A stretch of DNA of 39,014 nt, taken from IMG/VR virus record IMGVR_UViG_3300021405_000033, positions 1-39,014 of that record, one strand, 5' to 3'. Within the stretch, counting starts at the first letter, position 1. Each line of letters begins with the position of its first letter. The DNA comes from a virus. The notes under the pieces were generated by a model. The model saw nothing but the letters and a program-made list of their open reading frames with translations. It was not told where the DNA came from and did no database searches. Position numbers and translations under genes: made by a program. Positions 7,795 through 14,018 of the stretch are shown here, one piece after another.

Positions 7795-8213
7795 GCGGCC
7801 CCGGCGCACCGAACCCATTCTCCGCTTTGGTCATAACCGGGAACGCAACGGTCGATGCCGTTATTCGCTATGGACTCGTTGCCATCTTGGCGGCGCTTAC
7901 GGGCATCATCGGCGGGTGGCTCAATGCCCACGGGTTTCACGATCCAAACCTCAATCTTCTAATCAGTGGCGCTCTGATCTCTACCCTGAGCGGCGGGGTG
8001 CTTGCTTTATGGGGCATTCTTCGCACTCACAATATCGCGGCAATCACAGATGCGGACAAGTTGGTGGCTATGAACGCCACGCTGGGTCTGGTGGCTAGCG
8101 GTAAGGCGGTCGATACCGCAGGCAATCTTATTCCAGTCCCCATCACTAACTCCACGCCACCAAAGGCCATCACGGCGGAGACTATGCCGGAAATTGTGAA
8201 GAAATTTGGCTGA
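7791..8213 (+). CDS. Holin-like membrane protein, 140 aa
   Basis: TTG 7791 is chosen: it has GAGGATAAA just upstream and overlaps the HNH stop. Two hydrophobic segments lie at about residues 25-45 (YGLVAILAALTGIIGGWL) and 55-76 (LLISGALISTLSGGVLALWGIL). A soluble tail of about 60 residues contains a long Ala/Asp/Lys helix and a Pro/Thr-rich linker. Position directly after the endolysin (interrupted only by the homing gene) and topology make this the best holin candidate. Class and timing cannot be judged from sequence. Confidence 0.65.
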   Translation: MSGPGAPNPFSALVITGNATVDAVIRYGLVAILAALTGIIGGWLNAHGFHDPNLNLLISGALISTLSGGVLALWGILRTHNIAAITDADKLVAMNATLGLVASGKAVDTAGNLIPVPITNSTPPKAITAETMPEIVKKFG

Positions 8214-8518
8214 TGACCAAGGTCACGGATGAGTTGGCGAATTTGAGGGAGAGTGAACAGATTTCCCGTTCAACAACAAGAATTATGGGCGGGGAGGATG
8301 GCGTGGATCAAGAAGCACGGGATGCCGTGTTGAAGGTTGGTGCGAGGATGGACTCTCACGAGGTGTTGTGTACCGAGCGCTGGGGACAATTACGGGCCGC
8401 CGTTGCTGAGGTGAAAGCGAAGGTGGACAAGTCGATTGGCTACATCCCTGCCGCCTTGATTGCCGCCCTTACGGGTATTTGCGGCTTTCTGGCCGACCGC
8501 GCGTTTCCGTTGCATTAG
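8213..8518 (+). CDS. Tail-anchored membrane protein with helical ectodomain, 101 aa
   Basis: The ATG overlaps the preceding TGA (TGATG). Residues 1-75 are polar and helix-forming with heptad-like spacing (WGQLRAAVAEVKAKVDK). Residues about 79-96 (IPAALIAALTGICGFLADR) form one membrane span at the C-terminus. This shape resembles the haemolysin XhlA type and other lysis accessory proteins. Location in the lysis block supports a lysis role; the family assignment is tentative. Confidence 0.6.
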   Translation: MTKVTDELANLRESEQISRSTTRIMGGEDGVDQEARDAVLKVGARMDSHEVLCTERWGQLRAAVAEVKAKVDKSIGYIPAALIAALTGICGFLADRAFPLH

Positions 8519-8538
8519 GTGCCCAGGAGGGCAAGAAA

Positions 8539-8736
8539 ATGTCTATCCTTTATCTAGTCGCTGTTCTGGTCGTGATCGGCGTACTGCTCTAGCTCGTCAA
8601 TACCTATGTGCCGATGGACCCTAAGATCAAGAACATCATGAATATCGTGGTCGTGATCGCCGTGGTGTTTTGGCTGCTCCAGGTTTTCGGGCTATTCGAT
8701 AGCCTCTCCGCCGTCCATGTTGGCAGATTGCGTTAG
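8539..8736 (+). pseudogene. Thivi_2564-type small membrane protein interrupted by amber codon
   Basis: A strong Shine-Dalgarno (AGGAGG, ending 9 bases before the ATG) opens a 65-codon frame. The first 17 residues are hydrophobic (MSILYLVAVLVVIGVLL). TAG then follows at 8590-8592, after which the same frame continues LVNTYVPMDPKIKNIMN and a second hydrophobic span, IVVVIAVVFWLLQVFGL, to a TAG at 8734. From memory of the Thivi_2564 membrane family, the conserved sequence is GVLLWLVNTYIPMD. The amber therefore replaces a conserved Trp (TGG to TAG, one base). Either the gene is dead, only a 17-residue peptide is made, the stop is read through, or the base is an assembly error. Neighbouring genes use TAG as a normal stop, so recoding of the whole genome is unlikely. 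Confidence 0.8.
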
Positions 8737-8748
8737 TTAGGGTAATAT
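8720..8748 (+). promoter_or_regulatory. Possible sigma70-type promoter ahead of lipoprotein gene
   Basis: TTGGCA (8720-8725), a 17-base spacer and TAATAT (8743-8748) lie 28 bases upstream of the lipoprotein ATG. The -35 matches consensus at 5 of 6 positions and the -10 at 4 of 6. It overlaps the 3' end of the interrupted membrane gene. There is no further support beyond spacing and position. Confidence 0.4.
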
Positions 8749-8776
8749 CCGCCAAATTCGCCGGGAAGGACCCTCC

Positions 8777-9151
8777 ATGAAAAGTCGCTTGATGCTTCCG
8801 ATTGCCCTCATACTGGGTATCGGCCTGATCCCACTTTCCTCTTGCGCCAATGTCTCTGCCGCCGTCACGGCCCTTACCACTTCGACCGCCGCACCCGCCG
8901 CAGTGACAACCCTGGCAGACGCCGAACAGTCGGCCACCCTCGTCACCCAGGCCGTCGATCTCTACGTCAAGACCGGCAATCCGACCAAAGCGACCCTGCA
9001 GCAACTCCAGGCCTACTCCAACGCGGTCCACGCCGCGCTTACGACACTGGAGCAGGCGAACGCGGAAGGCGGGACGCTGGTGTTCGCCAGCTTTAACGCC
9101 GCCGTCGCAGCCTTCAACTCCTATTCCGCCAGCATCGGAGCAACCAAATGA
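8777..9151 (+). CDS. Phage lipoprotein, 124 aa
   Basis: The N-terminus has a classic lipoprotein signal: MKSR, a hydrophobic core (LMLPIALILGIGLIP) and the lipobox LSSC, giving acylation at Cys23. The mature part is Ala/Thr-rich and helical. A GGAAGGACCC Shine-Dalgarno precedes the ATG. In this lysis neighbourhood it could be an outer-membrane spanin or an envelope protein, but it lacks an obvious coiled-coil partner gene. It overlaps the next gene by ATGA at 9148. Confidence 0.75.
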   Translation: MKSRLMLPIALILGIGLIPLSSCANVSAAVTALTTSTAAPAAVTTLADAEQSATLVTQAVDLYVKTGNPTKATLQQLQAYSNAVHAALTTLEQANAEGGTLVFASFNAAVAAFNSYSASIGATK

Positions 9152-9477
9152 GCAGCACCGGAACTCCCACCTGGGAAACAATCGTCACCGACGTGACCGA
9201 AGTGGTCAATTCTCTGGCCCCGTACGTCAGCGGCGCGGTCACAGCAGTGGAAATGGTAGCGCCGGAAGTTGCCCCGGCCCTGTCACTCGCCACCAAGATC
9301 GTCCAGGGCGTGATCGCGGCGGAGCCCACTGCTGTGGCCCTCTACAACTCGATCACCAGCGGGACGCCCCCCACAGCCGCCCAGCTTCAAGCCTACGCGG
9401 CTTCCTATGAGGCGGCATACCAGCAGCTCAATACCGATATCAACGCGAAGCTCGCCGCGCTCGCCGCTTCTTCTTGA
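9148..9477 (+). CDS. Helical hypothetical protein, 109 aa
   Basis: ATG 9148 overlaps the lipoprotein stop, so the two are probably translated together. The product is Ala/Thr/Val-rich and predicted helical with no Cys. Its composition resembles the mature part of the preceding lipoprotein, which could mean a distant relationship or partnership. Its last 38 bases overlap, tail to tail, the 3' end of the leftward glycosyltransferase gene. There is no visible terminator between the convergent units. Confidence 0.65.
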   Translation: MSSTGTPTWETIVTDVTEVVNSLAPYVSGAVTAVEMVAPEVAPALSLATKIVQGVIAAEPTAVALYNSITSGTPPTAAQLQAYAASYEAAYQQLNTDINAKLAALAASS

Positions 9478-10261
9478 CCGGTGCCGGGTCCGCGGCTACC
9501 TGCGGCGCGTCCTGGCGAGGCTTGCGAAGCATCCGGCCCTCGAACGTATAGGTTCCGGTGTGTGTCAGCGTGACCCACGGCGCTGCGTACACCTTGCCGC
9601 CGCAGCGGGTGCGCCAGGTGTGGCAGAAGTGGTAATCCTCGGATAGAAGCCGCTCGGTGCCCGTCTCAATGCTGGTGTCGAAATACTCGATGATCGGCTC
9701 GCCCTGCGCCATGCCGCCCGATTGGTCAACAACGTCATTCTTGTAAACCGCGCAAGCGGGGCGCATGCGCTCGAACACCTCGCGCTTGATGAGCATGAAG
9801 CCGGTGCCGCCGTTCCAGATTTCGAGAGGCTGATCCATCGGCACCTCTTCGTGGCCCTGGTAGTTGACCAGATTGATGACGAATGAGCCGCTATGGAAGC
9901 GCAGTTCATTGGCCGGCACACCGTTGAGTGCGGCGGCGCGCACGCCGTCCCAGTTGATCTCCTTCTTGGGATAGATGCCGCAGATGATGTCCTTGTCGGC
10001 GGTCACCATCGGGGCAACCTCGCCGGGATTGAAGCCGATATCGGAATCCACGAAGAACAGATGGGTGGCGTCGGTCTTGAGGAAATTGTGGACGATGGAA
10101 TTGCGTCCGCGCGTGATCAGGCTCTCATTGGAGAGCATGGAGAGCATGGTCTGCCAGTTTAACTGGCGGCAGATGTCGGAGAGTTGGAACACGCCGCGCA
10201 TATAGGTGCCGTGGGCTTGGCCGCCGTACATGGGCGTAGCGATGAAGATCTTAGGTTGCAT
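9440..10261 (-). CDS. GT-A type glycosyltransferase, 273 aa
   Basis: ATG 10261 is preceded by AAGGGGACG; an upstream in-frame extension overlaps the zinc-ribbon gene and is rejected. The N-terminus KIFIATPMYGG is the first beta strand of a nucleotide-sugar fold. FFVDSDIGFNPG supplies the D72-S-D74 metal-binding motif. WNGGTGFMLIKREVF and SEDYHFCHTW correspond to acceptor-side motifs found in phage glycosyltransferases. The C-terminus is very basic (KKKRRARRASR), perhaps to bind nucleic acid. The substrate could be modified DNA, a virion protein or host glycan. It is the last gene of the leftward unit. Confidence 0.8.
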   Translation of the reverse strand: MQPKIFIATPMYGGQAHGTYMRGVFQLSDICRQLNWQTMLSMLSNESLITRGRNSIVHNFLKTDATHLFFVDSDIGFNPGEVAPMVTADKDIICGIYPKKEINWDGVRAAALNGVPANELRFHSGSFVINLVNYQGHEEVPMDQPLEIWNGGTGFMLIKREVFERMRPACAVYKNDVVDQSGGMAQGEPIIEYFDTSIETGTERLLSEDYHFCHTWRTRCGGKVYAAPWVTLTHTGTYTFEGRMLRKPRQDAPQVAADPAPVKKKRRARRASR

Positions 10262-10415
10262 GAATCGTCCCCTTTGAGTGTTTGCGTTTGAGGCGGAGTT
10301 TGATGATCTTGTCCTGACATTCGAGGCAGCGCTTGCGTCCGCCAAAGACCGGGATTTCTTGGGGGCAGTCGGCGCACTTGGTCCAGCGCTTGGCTTGGGG
10401 TTTGGCGCCGGTCAT
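10251..10415 (-). CDS. Zinc-ribbon micro-protein, 54 aa
   Basis: This small frame starts at ATG 10415 (overlapping the upstream TGA) and ends 11 bases inside the glycosyltransferase start. It encodes two cysteine pairs, C14-A-D-C17 and C30-L-E-C33, with 12 residues between. A Lys/Arg-rich helix follows (IIKLRLKRKHSKG). This is the pattern of a compact zinc ribbon that binds nucleic acid or protein. Stop-start overlap on both sides supports it as a real coupled gene. Confidence 0.72.
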   Translation of the reverse strand: MTGAKPQAKRWTKCADCPQEIPVFGGRKRCLECQDKIIKLRLKRKHSKGTIHAT

Positions 10416-10663
10416 TTGAGCGCGGTGTCAATCATGTGGGAATAAACATTGGAGTCGCATTCTTGGTCAAATCTGTGGCACGCATCACGCATCGCCTCAG
10501 TCGGCTCGCGCATAGCATTTATCGCTGCGCGCGCGACAGTCTCAAAGAAAAGGCGTGCTATGGGCGTGGCGTATTCCCACGCCTTGGGCTCGCGCTCCAA
10601 TACGTATTTTCCCTCGTTGGCGTCGAATAGAATTCGCGCCACACGTTCGACCATCTCGCTCAT
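10412..10663 (-). CDS. Hypothetical protein, 83 aa
   Basis: ATG 10663 overlaps the stop of the upstream gene (ATGA) and has GAGGGGACATC ahead of it. The product contains VERVARILFDAN near the start, a pattern seen in many small phage proteins, and is helical and charged. No function can be assigned. It forms part of a leftward unit in which every gene overlaps the next. Confidence 0.7.
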   Translation of the reverse strand: MSEMVERVARILFDANEGKYVLEREPKAWEYATPIARLFFETVARAAINAMREPTEAMRDACHRFDQECDSNVYSHMIDTALK

Positions 10664-11031
10664 ATGATGTCCCCTCTCTTAACCTCGACCGGCGGTGCAG
10701 CGAGCTTCTTCTCCCTCGCAATCACCCGTGCAATCACTCTCTCACTAGCCTTCCTCGCGGGCATTGCCAAGCGGATCAATTCCGGGACCAACAGCTTCCT
10801 CCCTTTCTGCGAAATGCAGATATTCAGGAACACGTACCCGTTCTCCTTGTGCGTCCAGGCGTGGAGATGGACGCGCTTGCCCCCGAACTTTTTCGGGATC
10901 ATGAGCGCCCCCTCGTAGCTCGGATATTTGGGGTCTTTCCGCTTCAGGAACGGGCGCAATTCGGGTGGGATGTACTCCAAGAACCCGCGGCCAGGCTTCA
11001 ACTCCCGGATGGTTTTCCAAGCTGGTCTCAT
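10660..11031 (-). CDS. Basic hypothetical protein, 123 aa
   Basis: The product is strongly basic. Segments include GRGFLEYIPPELRPF, a beta-rich middle (KRVHLHAWTHKENGYVFLNICIS) and a Lys/Arg helix (ARKASERVIARVIAREKK). ATG 11031 overlaps the stop of the exonuclease-like gene. Its place right behind the YqaJ-like gene suggests a helper in recombination or DNA handling, but I recognise no family. Confidence 0.68.
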   Translation of the reverse strand: MRPAWKTIRELKPGRGFLEYIPPELRPFLKRKDPKYPSYEGALMIPKKFGGKRVHLHAWTHKENGYVFLNICISQKGRKLLVPELIRLAMPARKASERVIARVIAREKKLAAPPVEVKRGDII

Positions 11032-11888
11032 TTCACCACGAACCGCCGACCGCCCGGCCTGTCTACCACAAAAGACTCGTACATTTCTGGAGCGGATACC
11101 TTGAACGTGTCCGCGTCAAAGTGACGCACCGATTTGCTGTTCTTCCAGGTCGCCAGCGCCCGACCATCCGACGCCAGCAGCGTTCCGGCGCCCTGCATGT
11201 AATCCATGACCACGGTCTGGAAGGTTCCTATCGTGTCTTCCAGGGCCTTCTTACCCCGCTTCCAATCCGCGAGCTGGTGGCATATGGCCTCGATCCGTCT
11301 GTCCGCCGTCCGGCATGCGCCATTGTCGCTCGCCCACACCTTGCGGGCCTGTTCTGGCGTCGTGGGGCTCGGAATTGTGCCGGTCTGAATCATGCCCCAC
11401 ACCTCGGCCAGCCGCTTGATCCAAGACTCTTTCTCCTCGGGCGAAAAATACAGCCGGTAATCGCAATAGTGCTGACCTCCGAACAGGACCGCGAGCCAGA
11501 CGAAATCGCAGCCGAACGCGATAGCTTGATGAAGGCATTGGGCACGGTCAGGAGCAGGTATGAGTGTAGGTTCCTCCCCCTCCCCAGAGAAATTCTGGAT
11601 TTCCGCCAAAGGGTAGTTTTTGCAGGTGACCAGGAAAGAATTATCGTCCTTCACGTAGTCGAAGGCGCCACCAATCCAGTCGTGGCGTGGGTGATTTGTG
11701 GTCGTGTCCAGATCCTTGAGGCGGATTCCGTGCGTTGCCTCGAACGTCCGAGAGATCGCATGGCGCATTGGACGTTGCCAGATCGGATCGGGCACAGGCT
11801 CCGGCACCAATCTTCCCAGCTTTTCCAGCACCACGCCGCACGCATCGCCGGAGGCAATGCGGTAGCTGTCGGAAGGCCATAATTCCAT
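11028..11888 (-). CDS. YqaJ/lambda-exonuclease-like recombination nuclease, 286 aa
   Basis: ATG 11888 is chosen because CAGGGGACA precedes it; a TTG six codons upstream is in frame but lacks this signal. The layout follows YqaJ-type PD-(D/E)xK nucleases, which digest one strand of duplex ends for recombination. An N-terminal helical part has GDACGVVLEKLG. IGGAFDYV supplies the acidic residue (D77). LVTCKNY stands where the E-x-K strand normally lies (T88, K90). A downstream helix with RAQCLHQAIAFG matches the usual Q-x-Q region, and YFSPEEKESWIKRLAEVW closes the domain. The expected Glu is replaced by Thr, so activity is uncertain. The natural partner is the Rad52-type protein at 17398-18096. 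Confidence 0.65.
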   Translation of the reverse strand: MELWPSDSYRIASGDACGVVLEKLGRLVPEPVPDPIWQRPMRHAISRTFEATHGIRLKDLDTTTNHPRHDWIGGAFDYVKDDNSFLVTCKNYPLAEIQNFSGEGEEPTLIPAPDRAQCLHQAIAFGCDFVWLAVLFGGQHYCDYRLYFSPEEKESWIKRLAEVWGMIQTGTIPSPTTPEQARKVWASDNGACRTADRRIEAICHQLADWKRGKKALEDTIGTFQTVVMDYMQGAGTLLASDGRALATWKNSKSVRHFDADTFKVSAPEMYESFVVDRPGGRRFVVK

Positions 11889-11902
11889 TGTCCCCTGCGG
11901 CC

Positions 11903-12145
11903 TCAATTGTGTGTTGTGTGAATTGGCTCATTCGCTCGGTATATTCCTACCCGGTGGCGGCTCTCGATTGCTACGTTTTGACAATGCCGTTTCGGGCAAA
12001 CGCCCGTACCAGTGTTCCGATCATGCCACATGGCCTCCCACCCCATCTCGAAGCCAGCAAAGTTCTCACGACATACTGGGCATGGAAGCCAGAAATAGCC
12101 GCCCAAGTGCGCTAGAACTTTCGCCAGTATACGCGGGCGGATCAT
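11903..12145 (-). CDS. Zinc-binding small protein, 80 aa
   Basis: Cysteine pairs lie in WLPCPVCRENFAGFE and GVCPKRHCQN, flanked by His and Trp residues. This is a treble-clef or ribbon pattern often found in short phage and bacterial proteins of unknown role. No strong Shine-Dalgarno precedes ATG 12145. The gene ends 14 bases before the exonuclease-like start. Confidence 0.65.
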   Translation of the reverse strand: MIRPRILAKVLAHLGGYFWLPCPVCRENFAGFEMGWEAMWHDRNTGTGVCPKRHCQNVAIESRHRVGIYRANEPIHTTHN

Positions 12146-12158
12146 GGCGCGGGTCTTT

Positions 12159-12404
12159 CTACAGTCCTGAGTTTATATTGAAAAGAAGTTGCGCCGCGTC
12201 CTCTGGATCATAGAGCGGATCAGTCATGACTGGCTTTCCTAACGCATCGAAGAACTGAGCGCGAGGGCCATTGTGAACAATCATTTGGCAGGTCCAGGGG
12301 CGCGGGTGTTCTACGCGGCAATCCTTATCAGCCATGGCGATTTCAAGAATATGCTTGAATCGCTCGCGCCCTTCTTCACGCCGAATCTCTGCTTTGGTCG
12401 CCAT
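12159..12404 (-). CDS. First gene of the leftward unit, hypothetical, 81 aa
   Basis: ATG 12404 is preceded by AAAAGAGG at good spacing. The N-terminus is a charged helix (KAEIRREEGRERFKHILEIAM) and the rest is mixed. No domain is recognised. It is the promoter-proximal gene of the leftward cluster, about 110 bases from the putative leftward promoter. Confidence 0.68.
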   Translation of the reverse strand: MATKAEIRREEGRERFKHILEIAMADKDCRVEHPRPWTCQMIVHNGPRAQFFDALGKPVMTDPLYDPEDAAQLLFNINSGL

Positions 12405-12564
12405 TTCGGGCCTCTTTTCGATTCAGCGCCAGTATTTTAGCACCGCTGGCACGGCCACCGCCCAAGGGACTCGAACCCTATTTGTGAGGCCTCAATACCC
12501 CGGCTAAGTAAGGACTATCTACGCCCTTGACAGGATACCGTCAAGTACAATAATACAATTACCC
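12405..12564. other. Divergent intergenic control region
   Basis: This 160-base gap separates the leftward unit (starting 12404) from the rightward serine recombinase (12565). It holds a T-arm-like motif on the minus strand (12466-12478), a ten-base palindrome TGAGGCCTCA at 12485-12494, and the inverted repeat CTTGAC-N8-GTCAAG at 12526-12545. No reading frame of interest is seen. Confidence 0.7.
12516..12556. promoter_or_regulatory. Overlapping opposed promoters with inverted repeat
   Basis: Rightward: TTGACA at 12527-12532, 18 bases, TAATAC at 12551-12556. Only eight bases separate this -10 from the recombinase ATG, and no Shine-Dalgarno is present, so the transcript would be leaderless or nearly so. 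Leftward: TTGACG read from 12544 to 12539, 17 bases, TAGATA at 12521-12516 (weak). The two -35 elements lie in the arms of the inverted repeat CTTGAC-N8-GTCAAG, so transcription one way could hinder the other. Confidence 0.45.
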
Positions 12565-13239
12565 ATGCGCCCGACTGAATTAAGAAAGTCCGCATTGTCG
12601 GAGGTTGAAGCGCCCAAAGGCGAACTTATAGGCTATGCCCGTGTTTCGACTGAAGATCAGAGCCTCGCGCTCCAGACTGACGCCCTCAAGAAAATCGGGT
12701 GTCTCAACATCTACGAGGAAAAGATCAGTGGCGCGAAACGTCACCGTCCGCAACTCGATCTCGCTATCAAAGATTTACGTCCTGGTGACACTCTTGTCGT
12801 CTGGCGTATCGACAGACTTTCTCGCTCCATGGGCGACTTCTATGAACGACTTGCGCAGATCGAGGCGGCTGGTGCCGGGTTCAAGTCTGTATCTGAAAGC
12901 TTTGACTTCACCACGGCTACAGGCCGTCTAATTCTTGGGATCATGGCTGTCATGGCGCAATTCGAGAGACAACTCACAATCGAAAGGACGCGGGCAGGAA
13001 TGCAAGCTCTAAAGGAACGCGGCCACAAGCTAGGCGCGACGATCAAATTCACTGCCGACAAGAAGCGCCAGGCGCGCGCCTTGCTCAAAAAGATGAAGTG
13101 GGTGGTGCTCACCCGCAAAGACCACGCCGGAAAACCGCTTAGGGCTCGGCGCCGCGTCTATAGCAAGATTGAGATCGCCCACAAGTTGGATATATCGATC
13201 GGCACGCTGCACAACTGGATTCGGGATGGGATGAAGTAA
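12565..13239 (+). CDS. Serine recombinase (resolvase/invertase class), 224 aa
   Basis: The N-terminal catalytic domain shows IGYARVSTEDQSLALQ with catalytic Ser28 and Arg26. VVWRIDRLSRS supplies R84 and R87, and GRLILGIMAVMAQFERQLTIERTRAG forms the long dimerisation/DNA helix. The C-terminus holds a helix-turn-helix (SKIEIAHKLDISIGTLHNWI, about 201-220). Length is that of a small resolvase or invertase, not a large serine integrase, so inversion or dimer resolution is more likely than classic integration. No flanking crossover sites were found by eye. It starts without a Shine-Dalgarno, directly behind a promoter-like sequence. Confidence 0.92.
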   Translation: MRPTELRKSALSEVEAPKGELIGYARVSTEDQSLALQTDALKKIGCLNIYEEKISGAKRHRPQLDLAIKDLRPGDTLVVWRIDRLSRSMGDFYERLAQIEAAGAGFKSVSESFDFTTATGRLILGIMAVMAQFERQLTIERTRAGMQALKERGHKLGATIKFTADKKRQARALLKKMKWVVLTRKDHAGKPLRARRRVYSKIEIAHKLDISIGTLHNWIRDGMK

Positions 13240-13407
13240 ATGCGGTGGTGCTGGTTGCTAGGACACAAGTGGGGCGCGCCCAGCGCGTGGTATCAATGGC
13301 CCGGTGGCCCGGACGGATGGCAGACGCGGCGGTGTGAATGTACGCGATGCGAGAAAATACTTTATCGTCAGGTGCGAGATAGTTCGCATCGCTTAGTCTA
13401 TTATTGA
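13240..13407 (+). CDS. Cys/Trp-rich micro-protein, 55 aa
   Basis: ATG 13240 follows the recombinase TAA with no gap. The product is rich in Trp (six) and has RRCECTRCEK (C32, C34, C37), a possible metal knuckle. Its stop lies within the Shine-Dalgarno of the next gene (TTGAGGAGC), a compact arrangement repeated through this region. Confidence 0.55.
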   Translation: MRWCWLLGHKWGAPSAWYQWPGGPDGWQTRRCECTRCEKILYRQVRDSSHRLVYY

Positions 13408-13418
13408 GGAGCGGGGCC

Positions 13419-13769
13419 GTGGTCGCGTTCAATTTCAGTCCTGAGTTTGCCGATGCCGTCGCCTCTGGCGAGAAGGTGCAGACTGTCCGCAAGACGCGCC
13501 GCGCAAAACCGGGAGATCTATTGCAGCTTTATACGGGCCAGCGAACTAAGAAGTGCCGCAAGCTGCGGGAAGCGATCTGCGCCTATGTCGATTATGTCCA
13601 CATCGCGCCCGATGGCCTGACGTTCGGAGACAAAGACCAGCATCCTGGAAATGCCGATGCTTTCGCCAAGCGTGATGGCTTCAAGAATTTTGATGACATG
13701 CTGGCGTGGTTCACGAAGAAGTACGGAAGCCCGCACTTCGTCGGTTATGTCCATCGCTGGAAGATTTAA
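13419..13769 (+). CDS. ASCH-domain protein, 116 aa
   Basis: GTG 13419 follows GAGGAGCGGGGCC. The N-terminal half has the ASCH/PUA-like pattern: FSPEFADAVASGEKVQTVRKTRR, then KPGDLLQLYTGQR. The G-x-K-x-x-T-x-R element binds RNA or modified nucleotides in characterised members. The C-terminal part (HFVGYVHRWKI) completes the small beta barrel. In phages such proteins may act on RNA or modified bases; the target here is unknown. Confidence 0.82.
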   Translation: MVAFNFSPEFADAVASGEKVQTVRKTRRAKPGDLLQLYTGQRTKKCRKLREAICAYVDYVHIAPDGLTFGDKDQHPGNADAFAKRDGFKNFDDMLAWFTKKYGSPHFVGYVHRWKI

Positions 13770-13784
13770 CAGAGGAGACTTTTC

Positions 13785-14018
13785 GTGGCGCTGCACTTTG
13801 TAGGATTCCGAGACGAGCGGATTTATACCGCCCGCGCCATCTTTGGCGAAGCGGATTTCTACCACCGGAATTGGGACATGCGCGCCCGTCAGGAAATTGT
13901 CGAAGGCGATGTTGCCGTATTTGCCACCGGCACGATCAATGATCCGGTCAAGCCCACAAGCTGGGATGACAGCGAAGCAGATATTAGGGCGTGGGGAACG
14001 CCGGAAGATTGGAAATGA
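13785..14018 (+). CDS. Small hypothetical protein, 77 aa
   Basis: GTG 13785 is preceded by GAGGAGAC. The product is acidic with ALHFVGFRDERIYTARAIFG at the start and ends GTPEDWK. No domain is recognised. It overlaps the nucleotidyltransferase ATG (ATGA at 14015), suggesting coupled translation and a possible linked role. Confidence 0.7.
   Translation: MALHFVGFRDERIYTARAIFGEADFYHRNWDMRARQEIVEGDVAVFATGTINDPVKPTSWDDSEADIRAWGTPEDWK

Noticed and set aside
8539-8736. Genome-wide amber recoding to explain the in-frame TAG
   Set aside because: TAG serves as the normal stop for several genes, such as the endolysin, the 16260 neighbourhood and the nucleotidyltransferase. No suppressor tRNA is encoded.
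12441-12540. A full tRNA on the minus strand
   Set aside because: Only the T-arm pattern is present. No acceptor partner for GGGCGGT exists upstream and no anticodon arm folds.
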